DNA from: Gammaproteobacteria bacterium
GTDB taxonomy: Bacteria > Pseudomonadota > Gammaproteobacteria > UBA5335 > SLRW01
Direction: 5' to 3'
DNA: 7,979 bases
Assembly: GCA_007134115.1 (NCBI GenBank)
Contig: SLLK01000110.1
Location: forward strand, 1-7,979
Program-made: the position numbers and the translations under genes
Shown here: in pieces, positions 1 through 6,144 of the stretch
Layout of the letters: the number at the start of each line of letters is the position of its first letter
How positions within the stretch are numbered: position 1 is the stretch's first letter
The notes under the pieces: generated by a model
What the model was told of the DNA's origin: nothing
Seen by the model: the letters and a program-made list of their open reading frames with translations, nothing else
Databases searched by the model: none

Positions 1-133
1 CAGCCCCGACCGCCCCTTGCGTCCGGGCGGTGGCGCAGGTCGCCCGGCAAACGGTCGCGCCCGGCCCGGTTGCTTCGCAAACGCCTCGAACGTCGTACGA
101 TCCCTGCGTGTGGTCAGCACTCTGGTGCCATTC

Positions 134-155
134 CGGTCCAATCCGGATTGGCCCG
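134..155. promoter_or_regulatory. 22-bp inverted repeat upstream of secA
   Basis: The core CCAATCCGGATTGG at 138-151 is a perfect 14-bp palindrome. After one mismatched pair (137/152), three more pairs (134-136 with 153-155) extend the dyad to 22 bp, with 10 of 11 positions symmetric per arm. It could be a binding site for a dimeric regulator, since it overlaps the possible -35 element of secA. If transcribed, it could form a hairpin with a CCGG loop. No T-run follows, so it does not look like an intrinsic terminator. The symmetry is read directly from the sequence; the regulatory role is inference. Confidence 0.45.
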
Positions 156-178
156 TTGCCGTGGTTATCCGTTATAGT
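148..178 (+). promoter_or_regulatory. Possible sigma-70 promoter for secA
   Basis: TATAGT at 173-178 is one base from the TATAAT consensus and lies in a locally AT-richer patch about 60 bases before the secA start. The best -35 candidate is TTGGCC at 148-153, giving a 19-base spacer, which is longer than the ideal 17. The -35 lies over the right arm of the dyad at 134-155, so a protein bound there could occlude it. The match is weak, and secA may also be read from promoters beyond the left edge. Confidence 0.25.
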
Positions 179-237
179 TCCCGGCTGAACAATTCCGCGC
201 CACCGGGCGCTTCATCAACGCACAGGGCATTGCCAGT

Positions 238-2952
238 ATGATCGGAAAACTGATCACCACCATGATGGGTAGCCGTAACCGCCGCATCCTCAAGGCGATG
301 TGGCGCAAGGTGGCCAGGATCAATGCCCTGGAGCCCGAATACGAGTCGCTGTCCGACGACGAACTCAAGGCGCTGACTACCGCTTTTCGGCAACGACTGG
401 ACGACGGCGAGGCCCTTGACAGCCTGTTGCCCGAGGCTTTTGCCGCGGTGCGAGAAGCGAGTCGCCGCACCCTGGGTTTGCGCCATTTCGACGTGCAGAT
501 GGTGGGTGGTATTGCCTTGCACGAAGGGCGTATTGCGGAAATGAAGACCGGCGAGGGCAAGACCCTGGCCGCCACCCTGCCGGCCTATCTGAACGCGTTG
601 ACCGGCAAGGGTGTGCACGTGGTGACGGTCAACGAATACCTCGCCGCGCGTGACGCGGAATGGATGGGCGAGGTCTACGAGGCGCTGGGTATGAGCGTCG
701 GTGTGATCCGCAACGGGCAGGACCCGGCGGAAAAGCGCGAGGCCTATCAGGCCGATATCACCTATGGCACCAATAATGAATTCGGTTTTGATTTCCTGCG
801 CGACAACATGGCGCTGTCCACTGCCGACCGTGTACAGCGTGATCTGCATTTCGGCATTATCGATGAGGTGGATTCCATCCTCATCGACGAGGCCCGCACG
901 CCACTGATCATATCGGGCGCTACACAGGAAAATACCGAGCTCTACCAGCGCGTCAACAAGCTGGTCCCGCAGCTCAAGCCGGAAGAGGAAGAGGGCGACG
1001 GCGGGGACTTCACTGTCGACGAGAAGAACCGCAGCATATTTCTTACTGAGGCGGGCCATCAGCACGTGGAATCGATGCTGGTGGAGAACGGTCTGCTGGA
1101 AGAAGGTGAGAGCCTGTATGACGCCGGCAATCTGAACATGATGGCGCACGTGACCTCGGCGCTGCGCGCGCACTGGCTGTTTCAGAAGGATGTGCACTAC
1201 ATCGTGCGCGACAGCCAGATTGTTATTGTGGACGAGTTCACCGGGCGTACGATGCCGGGCCGTCGCTGGTCGGAAGGTCTGCACCAGGCGATCGAGGCCA
1301 AGGAAGGGCTGGCGATCCAGAGCGAGAACCAGACGCTCGCCTCCATTACCTTCCAGAACTTCTTCCGCATGTACGACAAGTTGTCGGGCATGACGGGTAC
1401 GGCGGATACCGAAGCCTTCGAGTTCCAGAGCATTTACGGCCTGGAAGTGGTGGTGATTCCCACGCACCGGCCCATGATCCGCCAGGACCTGCCCGACCAG
1501 GTGTTCATGACGGCGGCTGAAAAATACGAAGCGGTGGTTGAGGATATAGCCGATTGCCAGCAGCGGGGTCAGCCGGTGCTGGTGGGCACCACGTCCATTG
1601 AAATCTCCGAGCACCTTTCGCGTGAGCTGGACAACCGCAAGATCAAGCATGCTGTGCTCAACGCCAAACAGCATGAGCGCGAGGCGGAAACCATTGCCCA
1701 GGCCGGTCGGCCGGGCAATGTGACGATCGCCACCAACATGGCCGGGCGTGGCACCGATATTGTGCTTGGCGGCAATCTCGAAGCCGAACTCCGCGAGCTC
1801 GACAACCCGGATGAAGCCACCGTGGAGCGCGTGCGCGAGCAGTGGCGGGAGCGCAACCAGCAGGTACTCGAAGCCGGCGGGCTGCACATCATCGGTACCG
1901 AACGGCACGAATCGCGGCGGGTGGATAACCAGCTGCGCGGACGTTCCGGACGCCAGGGCGACCCCGGCTCCAGCCGCTTCTACCTGTCGCTGGAGGATGA
2001 TCTGCTGCGTATCTTCGGCTCCGGCAGGGTGGCCGCCCTGATGCAGCGCATGGGTATGGAAGAGGGCGAGTCCATTGAGCACCCGTGGGTCACCCGCGCC
2101 ATCGAGAATGCGCAGCGCAAGGTCGAGGGGCATAACTTCGATATCCGCAAGCAATTGCTGGAATACGATGATGTGGCCAACGATCAGCGCAAGGTGATTT
2201 ATGAGGAGCGCCGGGAGCTGCTCGAAGAGGAAGATATCTACGAGACGATCGAGGCCATCCGCGACGATGTGGTCAACGATGTGATTGATGGCTACATGCC
2301 GCCGGGCAGTATTGACGAGCAATGGGATACGGAAGGCCTGGAAGAGGCGTTGCGGCGGGAGTTCCATGTTGAGCTGCCGATTGCCCGGTGGCTGGAAGAG
2401 GATGAGTTGCTTACCGAAGGCGGCGTGCGTGAACGCGTGTTTGAAGAGGTTCGGCGACAGTACGAGGAAAAGGCCGAAGCGGTGGGCCCCTCGGTGATGC
2501 GTCAGCTGGAAAAGTCGGTGATGCTGCAGGTGCTGGATAATCTCTGGCGCGAGCATCTGGCGGCCATGGATTATCTGCGTCAGGGTATCGGACTGCGTGG
2601 CTTTGCCCAGAAGAATCCCAAGCAGGAATACAAGCGCGAGGCCTTCGGCATGTTTACGGAGATGCTGGACCGGCTCAAGCATGACACCGTGACCTTGTTG
2701 CAGAAGATCCAGCTGCGTGCCGAGGAAGATGTGCAGGCGGTGGAGCAGCAGCGTCGCCAGCCCACGCAGTTAAGCTACCGGCATGCGCAGAGCTCCGCCA
2801 TGGCGGAGCCGGCGCGGCAGGCTGCCGAAGCGGGCGGTGGCGGTGCAGGGGCGCAGCCCTTCGTGCGCGAGCAGCGCAAGGTCGGCCGCAATGAACCGTG
2901 TCCCTGTGGCTCGGGCAAGAAGTACAAACACTGTCACGGACGTCTGAGCTGA
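238..2952 (+). CDS. secA: Preprotein translocase ATPase SecA
   Basis: SecA is the ATPase motor that drives unfolded preproteins through the SecYEG channel of the inner membrane. At 904 residues it is full length for the family (E. coli 901). The first nucleotide-binding domain shows the Walker A MKTGEGKT (102-109) and the Walker B region DEVDSILIDEARTPLIISG (from D209). The substrate-crosslinking domain follows. The second motor domain carries MTGTADTEAFEF (from 385), NMAGRGTDI (from 500) and QLRGRSGRQGD (565-575). Helical scaffold and wing domains come next. A flexible Gly/Ala-rich linker then leads to a C-terminal zinc/SecB-binding tail with C888, C890, C899 and H900. The ATG is chosen because MIGKLITTMMGSRNRR aligns with the known SecA N-terminus; AGGG at 224-227 is a modest ribosome site. 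The stop overlaps the argJ start by one base. No missing motif is seen. Confidence 0.98.
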   Translation: MIGKLITTMMGSRNRRILKAMWRKVARINALEPEYESLSDDELKALTTAFRQRLDDGEALDSLLPEAFAAVREASRRTLGLRHFDVQMVGGIALHEGRIAEMKTGEGKTLAATLPAYLNALTGKGVHVVTVNEYLAARDAEWMGEVYEALGMSVGVIRNGQDPAEKREAYQADITYGTNNEFGFDFLRDNMALSTADRVQRDLHFGIIDEVDSILIDEARTPLIISGATQENTELYQRVNKLVPQLKPEEEEGDGGDFTVDEKNRSIFLTEAGHQHVESMLVENGLLEEGESLYDAGNLNMMAHVTSALRAHWLFQKDVHYIVRDSQIVIVDEFTGRTMPGRRWSEGLHQAIEAKEGLAIQSENQTLASITFQNFFRMYDKLSGMTGTADTEAFEFQSIYGLEVVVIPTHRPMIRQDLPDQVFMTAAEKYEAVVEDIADCQQRGQPVLVGTTSIEISEHLSRELDNRKIKHAVLNAKQHEREAETIAQAGRPGNVTIATNMAGRGTDIVLGGNLEAELRELDNPDEATVERVREQWRERNQQVLEAGGLHIIGTERHESRRVDNQLRGRSGRQGDPGSSRFYLSLEDDLLRIFGSGRVAALMQRMGMEEGESIEHPWVTRAIENAQRKVEGHNFDIRKQLLEYDDVANDQRKVIYEERRELLEEEDIYETIEAIRDDVVNDVIDGYMPPGSIDEQWDTEGLEEALRREFHVELPIARWLEEDELLTEGGVRERVFEEVRRQYEEKAEAVGPSVMRQLEKSVMLQVLDNLWREHLAAMDYLRQGIGLRGFAQKNPKQEYKREAFGMFTEMLDRLKHDTVTLLQKIQLRAEEDVQAVEQQRRQPTQLSYRHAQSSAMAEPARQAAEAGGGGAGAQPFVREQRKVGRNEPCPCGSGKKYKHCHGRLS

Positions 2953-4169
2953 TGGCCACGGGGGCAGGGACCCTGCCGCCATTGCATCCGGTGGCCGGCC
3001 TGCGGCTGGGGGCGGTCAGCGCCGGTATCCGCAAGCCGGGGCGGCCGGATCTCACCCTGTTGACCCTGCCTGAAACAGCCGCAGTGGCCGCGGTGTTTAC
3101 GCGCAATGCTTTTCGTGCGGCGCCCGTGATTGTTGCCGAAGAACACCTGACCCTGGCGGTACCTCGTGCGCTGCTGATTAACACCGGTTACGCCAATGCC
3201 GGCACCGGCGCACGGGGGCTGCAGGACGCCCGCGATTGTTGCGCCGCTGCCGCCGGATTGCTGGGCGTGTCCCCGGCCCATGTGCTGCCGTTTTCGACCG
3301 GTGTGATTGGCGAGCACCTGCCGGTTGCCCGTGTGGAAAAGGCCTTGCCCGAATTGCTCAAGGCAGCCGGGGAGGATGGCTGGGCGTCGGCGGCTACCGC
3401 CATTCTCACGACCGATACCCGACCCAAGGGCGCCTCGCTGCGATTGAGCTGCGATGATCGGGAGTACACCGTGACCGGAATCAGCAAGGGCTCCGGCATG
3501 ATTCGCCCGGATATGGCCACCATGCTGGCGTTTGTCGCGACCGATGCGCCCGTCGCCAGGGGGGATCTGGACCTGCTGTTGCGTGAGGTCACCCAGCGCT
3601 CTTTTAATCGCATCAGCGTGGACGGCGATACCTCGACCAACGATGCGTGCTGCCTGATCGCTACGGGGAGCGCCGGTGGTGATCGTCTGCAGCCGGGCAG
3701 TGAAGGCTGGGAGGCGTTCGCTGCGGCGGTAGAGTCGCTCTGTGTGGACCTGGCCACCGCCATTGTGCGTGACGGCGAGGGCGCCACGCGGTTTATCACC
3801 CTCAATGTGGCCGGGGCAACCAGCGAGGCTGAGGCGCGCCAGGTGGCCGATGCGGTGGCGCATTCCCCGCTGGTAAAGACGGCGTTCTTCGCCGGTGATC
3901 CCAACTGGGGACGCATCCTGGCGGCCGTGGGGCGGGCCGGTCTGCGCGACCTGGTGCTGGAGCGTGTGGACATTGATCTGGGGGATGTGCCGGTGGTGCG
4001 GGGCGGCGAAGTGGCCGACGGCTACACCGAGGAAGCCGGCGCCGCTGTCATGGCGCAGGAAGACATTGTGATGGCCATCCATCTTGGTCGTGGCGACTAT
4101 GCCAGCTGTGTGTGGACCTGCGATCTCAGTCACGAATATGTGCGTATCAATGCCGAGTACCGCAGCTGA
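2952..4169 (+). CDS. argJ: Glutamate N-acetyltransferase / amino-acid acetyltransferase ArgJ
   Basis: ArgJ moves the acetyl group from N-acetylornithine to glutamate, releasing ornithine and regenerating N-acetylglutamate for the cyclic arginine pathway in the cytoplasm. Some ArgJ enzymes also use acetyl-CoA; the sequence alone does not settle which type this is. The protein has 405 residues, normal for the family. The autoproteolysis site is KGSGMIRPDMATML, with cleavage expected between A189 and T190, making T190 the N-terminal nucleophile of the beta chain. STGVIGE (116-122, with T117 and G118 as the likely oxyanion hole), DGDTSTND (224-231) and the C-terminal NAEYRS are also present. The start is the ATG at 2952, which overlaps the secA stop as TGATG. 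An upstream in-frame GTG at 2898 would add 18 residues read from inside the secA zinc tail and is unlikely. The ribosome site is weak, so translation probably depends on termination-reinitiation after secA. Confidence 0.96.
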   Translation: MATGAGTLPPLHPVAGLRLGAVSAGIRKPGRPDLTLLTLPETAAVAAVFTRNAFRAAPVIVAEEHLTLAVPRALLINTGYANAGTGARGLQDARDCCAAAAGLLGVSPAHVLPFSTGVIGEHLPVARVEKALPELLKAAGEDGWASAATAILTTDTRPKGASLRLSCDDREYTVTGISKGSGMIRPDMATMLAFVATDAPVARGDLDLLLREVTQRSFNRISVDGDTSTNDACCLIATGSAGGDRLQPGSEGWEAFAAAVESLCVDLATAIVRDGEGATRFITLNVAGATSEAEARQVADAVAHSPLVKTAFFAGDPNWGRILAAVGRAGLRDLVLERVDIDLGDVPVVRGGEVADGYTEEAGAAVMAQEDIVMAIHLGRGDYASCVWTCDLSHEYVRINAEYRS

Positions 4170-4217
4170 ACGTGATGCATTGAGCGGCGCCTGCATGACG
4201 GCGCGGGCTGGTTTTCG

Positions 4218-5171
4218 TTGAGCGCCCCTGCGGTGCATGTGGCGGTTGCGGTGGTGCGTGATGATACCGGGCGGGTGCTGATTTGCCGCCGTCCGGACGA
4301 CAAGCACATGGCCGGCTTCTGGGAGTTTCCCGGCGGCAAGGTGGAGGCCGGCGAATCGCTGGGCGACGCCCTGCGCCGGGAGCTTCTCGAAGAACTGTCG
4401 ATTACCGTCAACGCCAGCGACCCATTGATCTCCCTGGTTTACGACTATCCCGATCGCACGGTGTGGCTGGATGTGCAGGCTGTTGATTCGTATGCAGGCC
4501 GGCCACGCGGCTGTGAAGGGCAGACGCTGGCCTGGGTGGCGCCTGATGAACTGGCCGACTATCGCCTGTTGCCCGCCAATCGGCCCATCGTCACAGCCCT
4601 GCGCCTGCCTCCCCTGTATGCGATCACGCCGCCCGACATGCGCACGCCGGAGCAATTCGCTACATGGCTGGGGCAGCTGCGCCGCCACGGCCAAATGCTG
4701 CCGTGGATCCAGCTCCGTCTGCCCCCGAAGGTTCGCGATGACGAGCCACTGCTGGCCGAGATGCTGGCCGCAGGTAAAGCGAGCGGCGCCACCATGATTC
4801 TGAACGGATCACCGGCGGTCGCGCAGAAACTGGGGTTTGCCGGTGTGCATTTGGATGGTCAGGCGCTGCACGGGCACGAACCGGGACTTCTGGATGAAAG
4901 TCTGTGGGTAGGCGCATCCTGTCATGGTACGCGCGACCTGACACGGGCGCGGCGTCTGGAAGTGGATTTTGCCGTGTTATCGCCGGTGCGGCGCACGCTT
5001 TCACATCCGGAAGGGGTGATGCCGCTGGGCTGGGAGCGGTTCGGGCAACTGGCACGCAATGCGGGATTTCCGGTGTATGCGCTGGGCGGCCTGGCGCCGA
5101 CGGACCTGGATATTGCACGCCGTTACGGCGCGCGCGGTGTGGCTGGTATACGTGCTTTCCGGGCGCTCTGA
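4218..5171 (+). CDS. Nudix hydrolase (MutT-like) fused to a ThiE/TenI-like domain
   Basis: This is a two-domain protein of 317 residues. Residues 1-130 are a MutT-type Nudix domain, likely hydrolysing oxidised or other nucleoside triphosphates such as 8-oxo-dGTP. The Nudix box runs from G40 to I62 (E46, R54, E55, E58 and E59 present), preceded by GFWEFPGG as in MutT; the usual Gly near its end is Ser61. Residues 131-317 resemble the thiamine-phosphate synthase/TenI barrel: LYAIT (133-137), IQLR (164-167), GVHLDGQ (209-215), GASCH (232-236), SPVRRT (255-260) and ALGGL (288-292). Several synthase ligands for Mg and pyrophosphate appear lost, so thiamine-phosphate synthase activity is doubtful. 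This architecture is known in gammaproteobacteria, but the second domain's role is, to my knowledge, unsettled. The start is uncertain: TTG at 4218 gives MSAPAVHVAV and GTG at 4233 gives MHVAVAVV; neither has a good ribosome site. It follows argJ after 48 bases, probably in the same operon. Confidence 0.88.
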   Translation: MSAPAVHVAVAVVRDDTGRVLICRRPDDKHMAGFWEFPGGKVEAGESLGDALRRELLEELSITVNASDPLISLVYDYPDRTVWLDVQAVDSYAGRPRGCEGQTLAWVAPDELADYRLLPANRPIVTALRLPPLYAITPPDMRTPEQFATWLGQLRRHGQMLPWIQLRLPPKVRDDEPLLAEMLAAGKASGATMILNGSPAVAQKLGFAGVHLDGQALHGHEPGLLDESLWVGASCHGTRDLTRARRLEVDFAVLSPVRRTLSHPEGVMPLGWERFGQLARNAGFPVYALGGLAPTDLDIARRYGARGVAGIRAFRAL

Positions 5172-5172
5172 A

Positions 5173-5355
5173 CTACTCGTCGCCGGGCTCCGCCACAGGG
5201 GCGTCTTCGCCGGGGATGCGTTTGTCCCCTTCCAGCCATTCGCCCAGATCGATCAGTCGGCAACGCTCGCTGCAAAAGGGTCTATAGCGATTGGCCGGGG
5301 CGACGTCGGCCGGCCGGCGACAGTGAGGGCATGGCACGGTGCGTAGTTGCGTCAT
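5173..5355 (-). CDS. yacG: DNA gyrase inhibitor YacG, zinc-binding
   Basis: YacG is a small cytoplasmic protein that binds one zinc ion and inhibits DNA gyrase by binding its GyrB subunit. This copy has 60 residues, normal for the family. Zinc ligands are C9, C12, C28 and C32 in the pattern CPHC-x15-CSERC. The family core RPFCSERCRLIDLGEWL is intact and followed by an acidic tail (EDAPVAEPGDE). The ATG at 5355 is supported by an in-frame TAA twelve bases upstream and by the usual eight or so residues before the first Cys. No clear Shine-Dalgarno sequence is seen; an imperfect stem-loop lies just upstream. It is the last gene of the leftward pilC-pilD-coaE-yacG run, and its TAG is one base from the stop of the opposing Nudix gene. 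Confidence 0.95.
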   Translation of the reverse strand: MTQLRTVPCPHCRRPADVAPANRYRPFCSERCRLIDLGEWLEGDKRIPGEDAPVAEPGDE

Positions 5356-5368
5356 GCGCGGGAGATTA

Positions 5369-5406
5369 ACCGGCCGCGCGGGGCGGATGCAATAACGCGG
5401 CCCGGT
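5369..5406. promoter_or_regulatory. Imperfect GC-rich stem-loop between coaE and yacG
   Basis: On the plus strand, ACCGGCCGCG (5369-5378) is the reverse complement of 5396-5406 apart from one extra C, giving a 10-bp stem with a single bulge and a 17-base loop. Read in the direction of yacG, the stem ends 13 bases before the yacG ATG and is followed by TTAATC, not a T-run. That makes an intrinsic terminator unlikely. A translation-modulating or RNA-stabilising structure for yacG is possible. The pairing is seen in the sequence; its role is inference, and GC-rich spacers form such structures by chance. Confidence 0.3.
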
Positions 5407-5446
5407 GAGCGAGCGTATCCGGGACTCAACTCGTGTTGGTGTTAGC

Positions 5447-6106
5447 TCACGGAAAGCGGTAGTGCCGGGTCCGGGCCGCGGGATCGTGTGCCATCTCGCG
5501 GTAGGCCCGGTCGAGTTGTTTCACCCAGGCGTGTATATGCGCCGGGTCGCCGTCGTTGAGGATCACGTCGTGGGCATGGGCCAGGCGTTTTTCGCGGTCC
5601 GCCTGTGCTTCCAGTATGGCGCGCGCCTGCGCTGCGTCTACACCGTCGCGGGCCGTCACACGCGCCACCTGCACCTCTTCCGGTGTGTCGATGACCAGCA
5701 CGCGGTCCACCCGTTGATGGCCGCCGGTTTCCACCAGCAGGGGCACCATCTGGATGATGTAGTCGCCACGGGCGGCGGCCATGCGTTCCTGCATCATGGC
5801 GCCGATGGCGGGGTGCAGGATGGACTCCAGTTGTTTGCGCTTGCCGGGATTGTCGAACACGACCTCGCGCAGGCGGCTGCGGTCGAGTTGTTCGTCGGCG
5901 GCCAGAATCCCTTCTCCAAATGCTTCTACGAGCTGGTCCAGTGCCGGTTGACCGGGCAGCACCACTTCTCGCGCCACGGCATCGGCATCGATGACAGGCG
6001 CGCCAAGATCGGCAAAACAGTCGGCCACGGTGGTCTTGCCGCTGGCAATGCCGCCGGTCAGCCCCACAATGAAGGGGATGCCGGTTCTGTGACTGTTCTG
6101 GCTCAC
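5447..6106 (-). CDS. coaE: Dephospho-CoA kinase CoaE
   Basis: CoaE phosphorylates the 3'-hydroxyl of dephospho-CoA with ATP, the final step of coenzyme A synthesis, in the cytoplasm. The 219 residues are typical of the family. The P-loop is GGIASGKT (18-25). DADAVAR (40-46) follows as the substrate-binding motif, then LHP (97-99) and VPLLVE (121-126), the conserved core of the CoA domain. The lid region carries R149 and R153 (ARVTARDG), and VILND (181-185) contributes to nucleotide binding. The start is a GTG (6106-6104), supported by GAGGCGG at 6113-6119 with a 6-base spacer and by the 14 residues this leaves before the P-loop strand. It lies 36 bases after pilD and 91 bases before yacG, a common order in gammaproteobacteria with type IV pili. 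Confidence 0.97.
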   Translation of the reverse strand: MSQNSHRTGIPFIVGLTGGIASGKTTVADCFADLGAPVIDADAVAREVVLPGQPALDQLVEAFGEGILAADEQLDRSRLREVVFDNPGKRKQLESILHPAIGAMMQERMAAARGDYIIQMVPLLVETGGHQRVDRVLVIDTPEEVQVARVTARDGVDAAQARAILEAQADREKRLAHAHDVILNDGDPAHIHAWVKQLDRAYREMAHDPAARTRHYRFP

Positions 6107-6112
6107 TGTTGA

Positions 6113-6119
6113 CCGCCTC
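6113..6119 (-). promoter_or_regulatory. Ribosome binding site fixing the coaE GTG start
   Basis: GAGGCGG on the minus strand sits six bases before the GTG of coaE. It is the clearest Shine-Dalgarno-like element in the window and decides the non-ATG start, for which no suitable in-frame ATG lies nearby. Confidence 0.55.
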
Positions 6120-6132
6120 GTTCGCGAAATCC

Positions 6133-6144
6133 AGCGGGCCCGCT
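6133..6144. repeat. 12-bp perfect palindrome at the pilD stop codon
   Basis: AGCGGGCCCGCT is perfectly self-complementary and covers two bases of the pilD TAG stop plus the start of the 36-base pilD-coaE gap. A hairpin would have only a short stem and no T-run follows, so it is not a convincing terminator. It may be chance in GC-rich sequence. Confidence 0.3.

Larger units (their letters stand above)
1..237. other. Leader region upstream of secA with no convincing gene
   Basis: This GC-rich stretch lies between the window edge and the secA start. No reading frame in it resembles a protein I recognise. In particular, nothing looks like the SecM arrest peptide found upstream of secA in enterobacteria: there is no FxxxxWIxxxxGIRAGP-like C-terminus. 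A plus-strand frame is open from position 2 to a TGA at 239-241 that overlaps the secA ATG by four bases, and a minus-strand frame is open from a GTG at 120 to the edge. Both read as basic, Pro/Ala/Arg-rich sequence of the kind seen in non-coding high-GC DNA. The region contains a strong palindrome and a possible promoter, listed separately. Confidence 0.6.

Noticed and set aside
1..120. Minus-strand frame from GTG at 120 to the left edge, possibly the N-terminus of a divergent gene such as a DUF721/DciA-type protein often found near secA
   Set aside because: Only 40 codons are visible, they are basic and Pro/Arg-rich, and nothing matches a known N-terminus. The link is by neighbourhood only.
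172..2682. 836-codon open frame antisense to secA
   Set aside because: It lies wholly opposite secA, has no recognisable domain, and is rich in His, Leu, Val and Arg. Long antisense frames are expected where a high-GC gene rarely uses codons whose complement gives a stop.
2898..2951. Upstream GTG extension of argJ by 18 residues
   Set aside because: These codons overlie the conserved secA zinc tail in another frame. The ATG at 2952 gives the normal 405-residue ArgJ and a classic TGATG overlap.
4185..4215. Possible terminator between argJ and the Nudix gene (GCGCC/GGCGC stem followed by GGTTTT)
   Set aside because: The stem is only 5 bp, the T-run is four bases and is separated from the stem by a G-rich stretch. 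Intrinsic termination is unlikely and the genes probably share a transcript.
2934..4694. 586-codon open frame antisense to argJ and the Nudix gene
   Set aside because: Its Gly/His/Arg/Gln-rich translation matches no family I know and it crosses two clear genes. It is a shadow of high-GC codon use.
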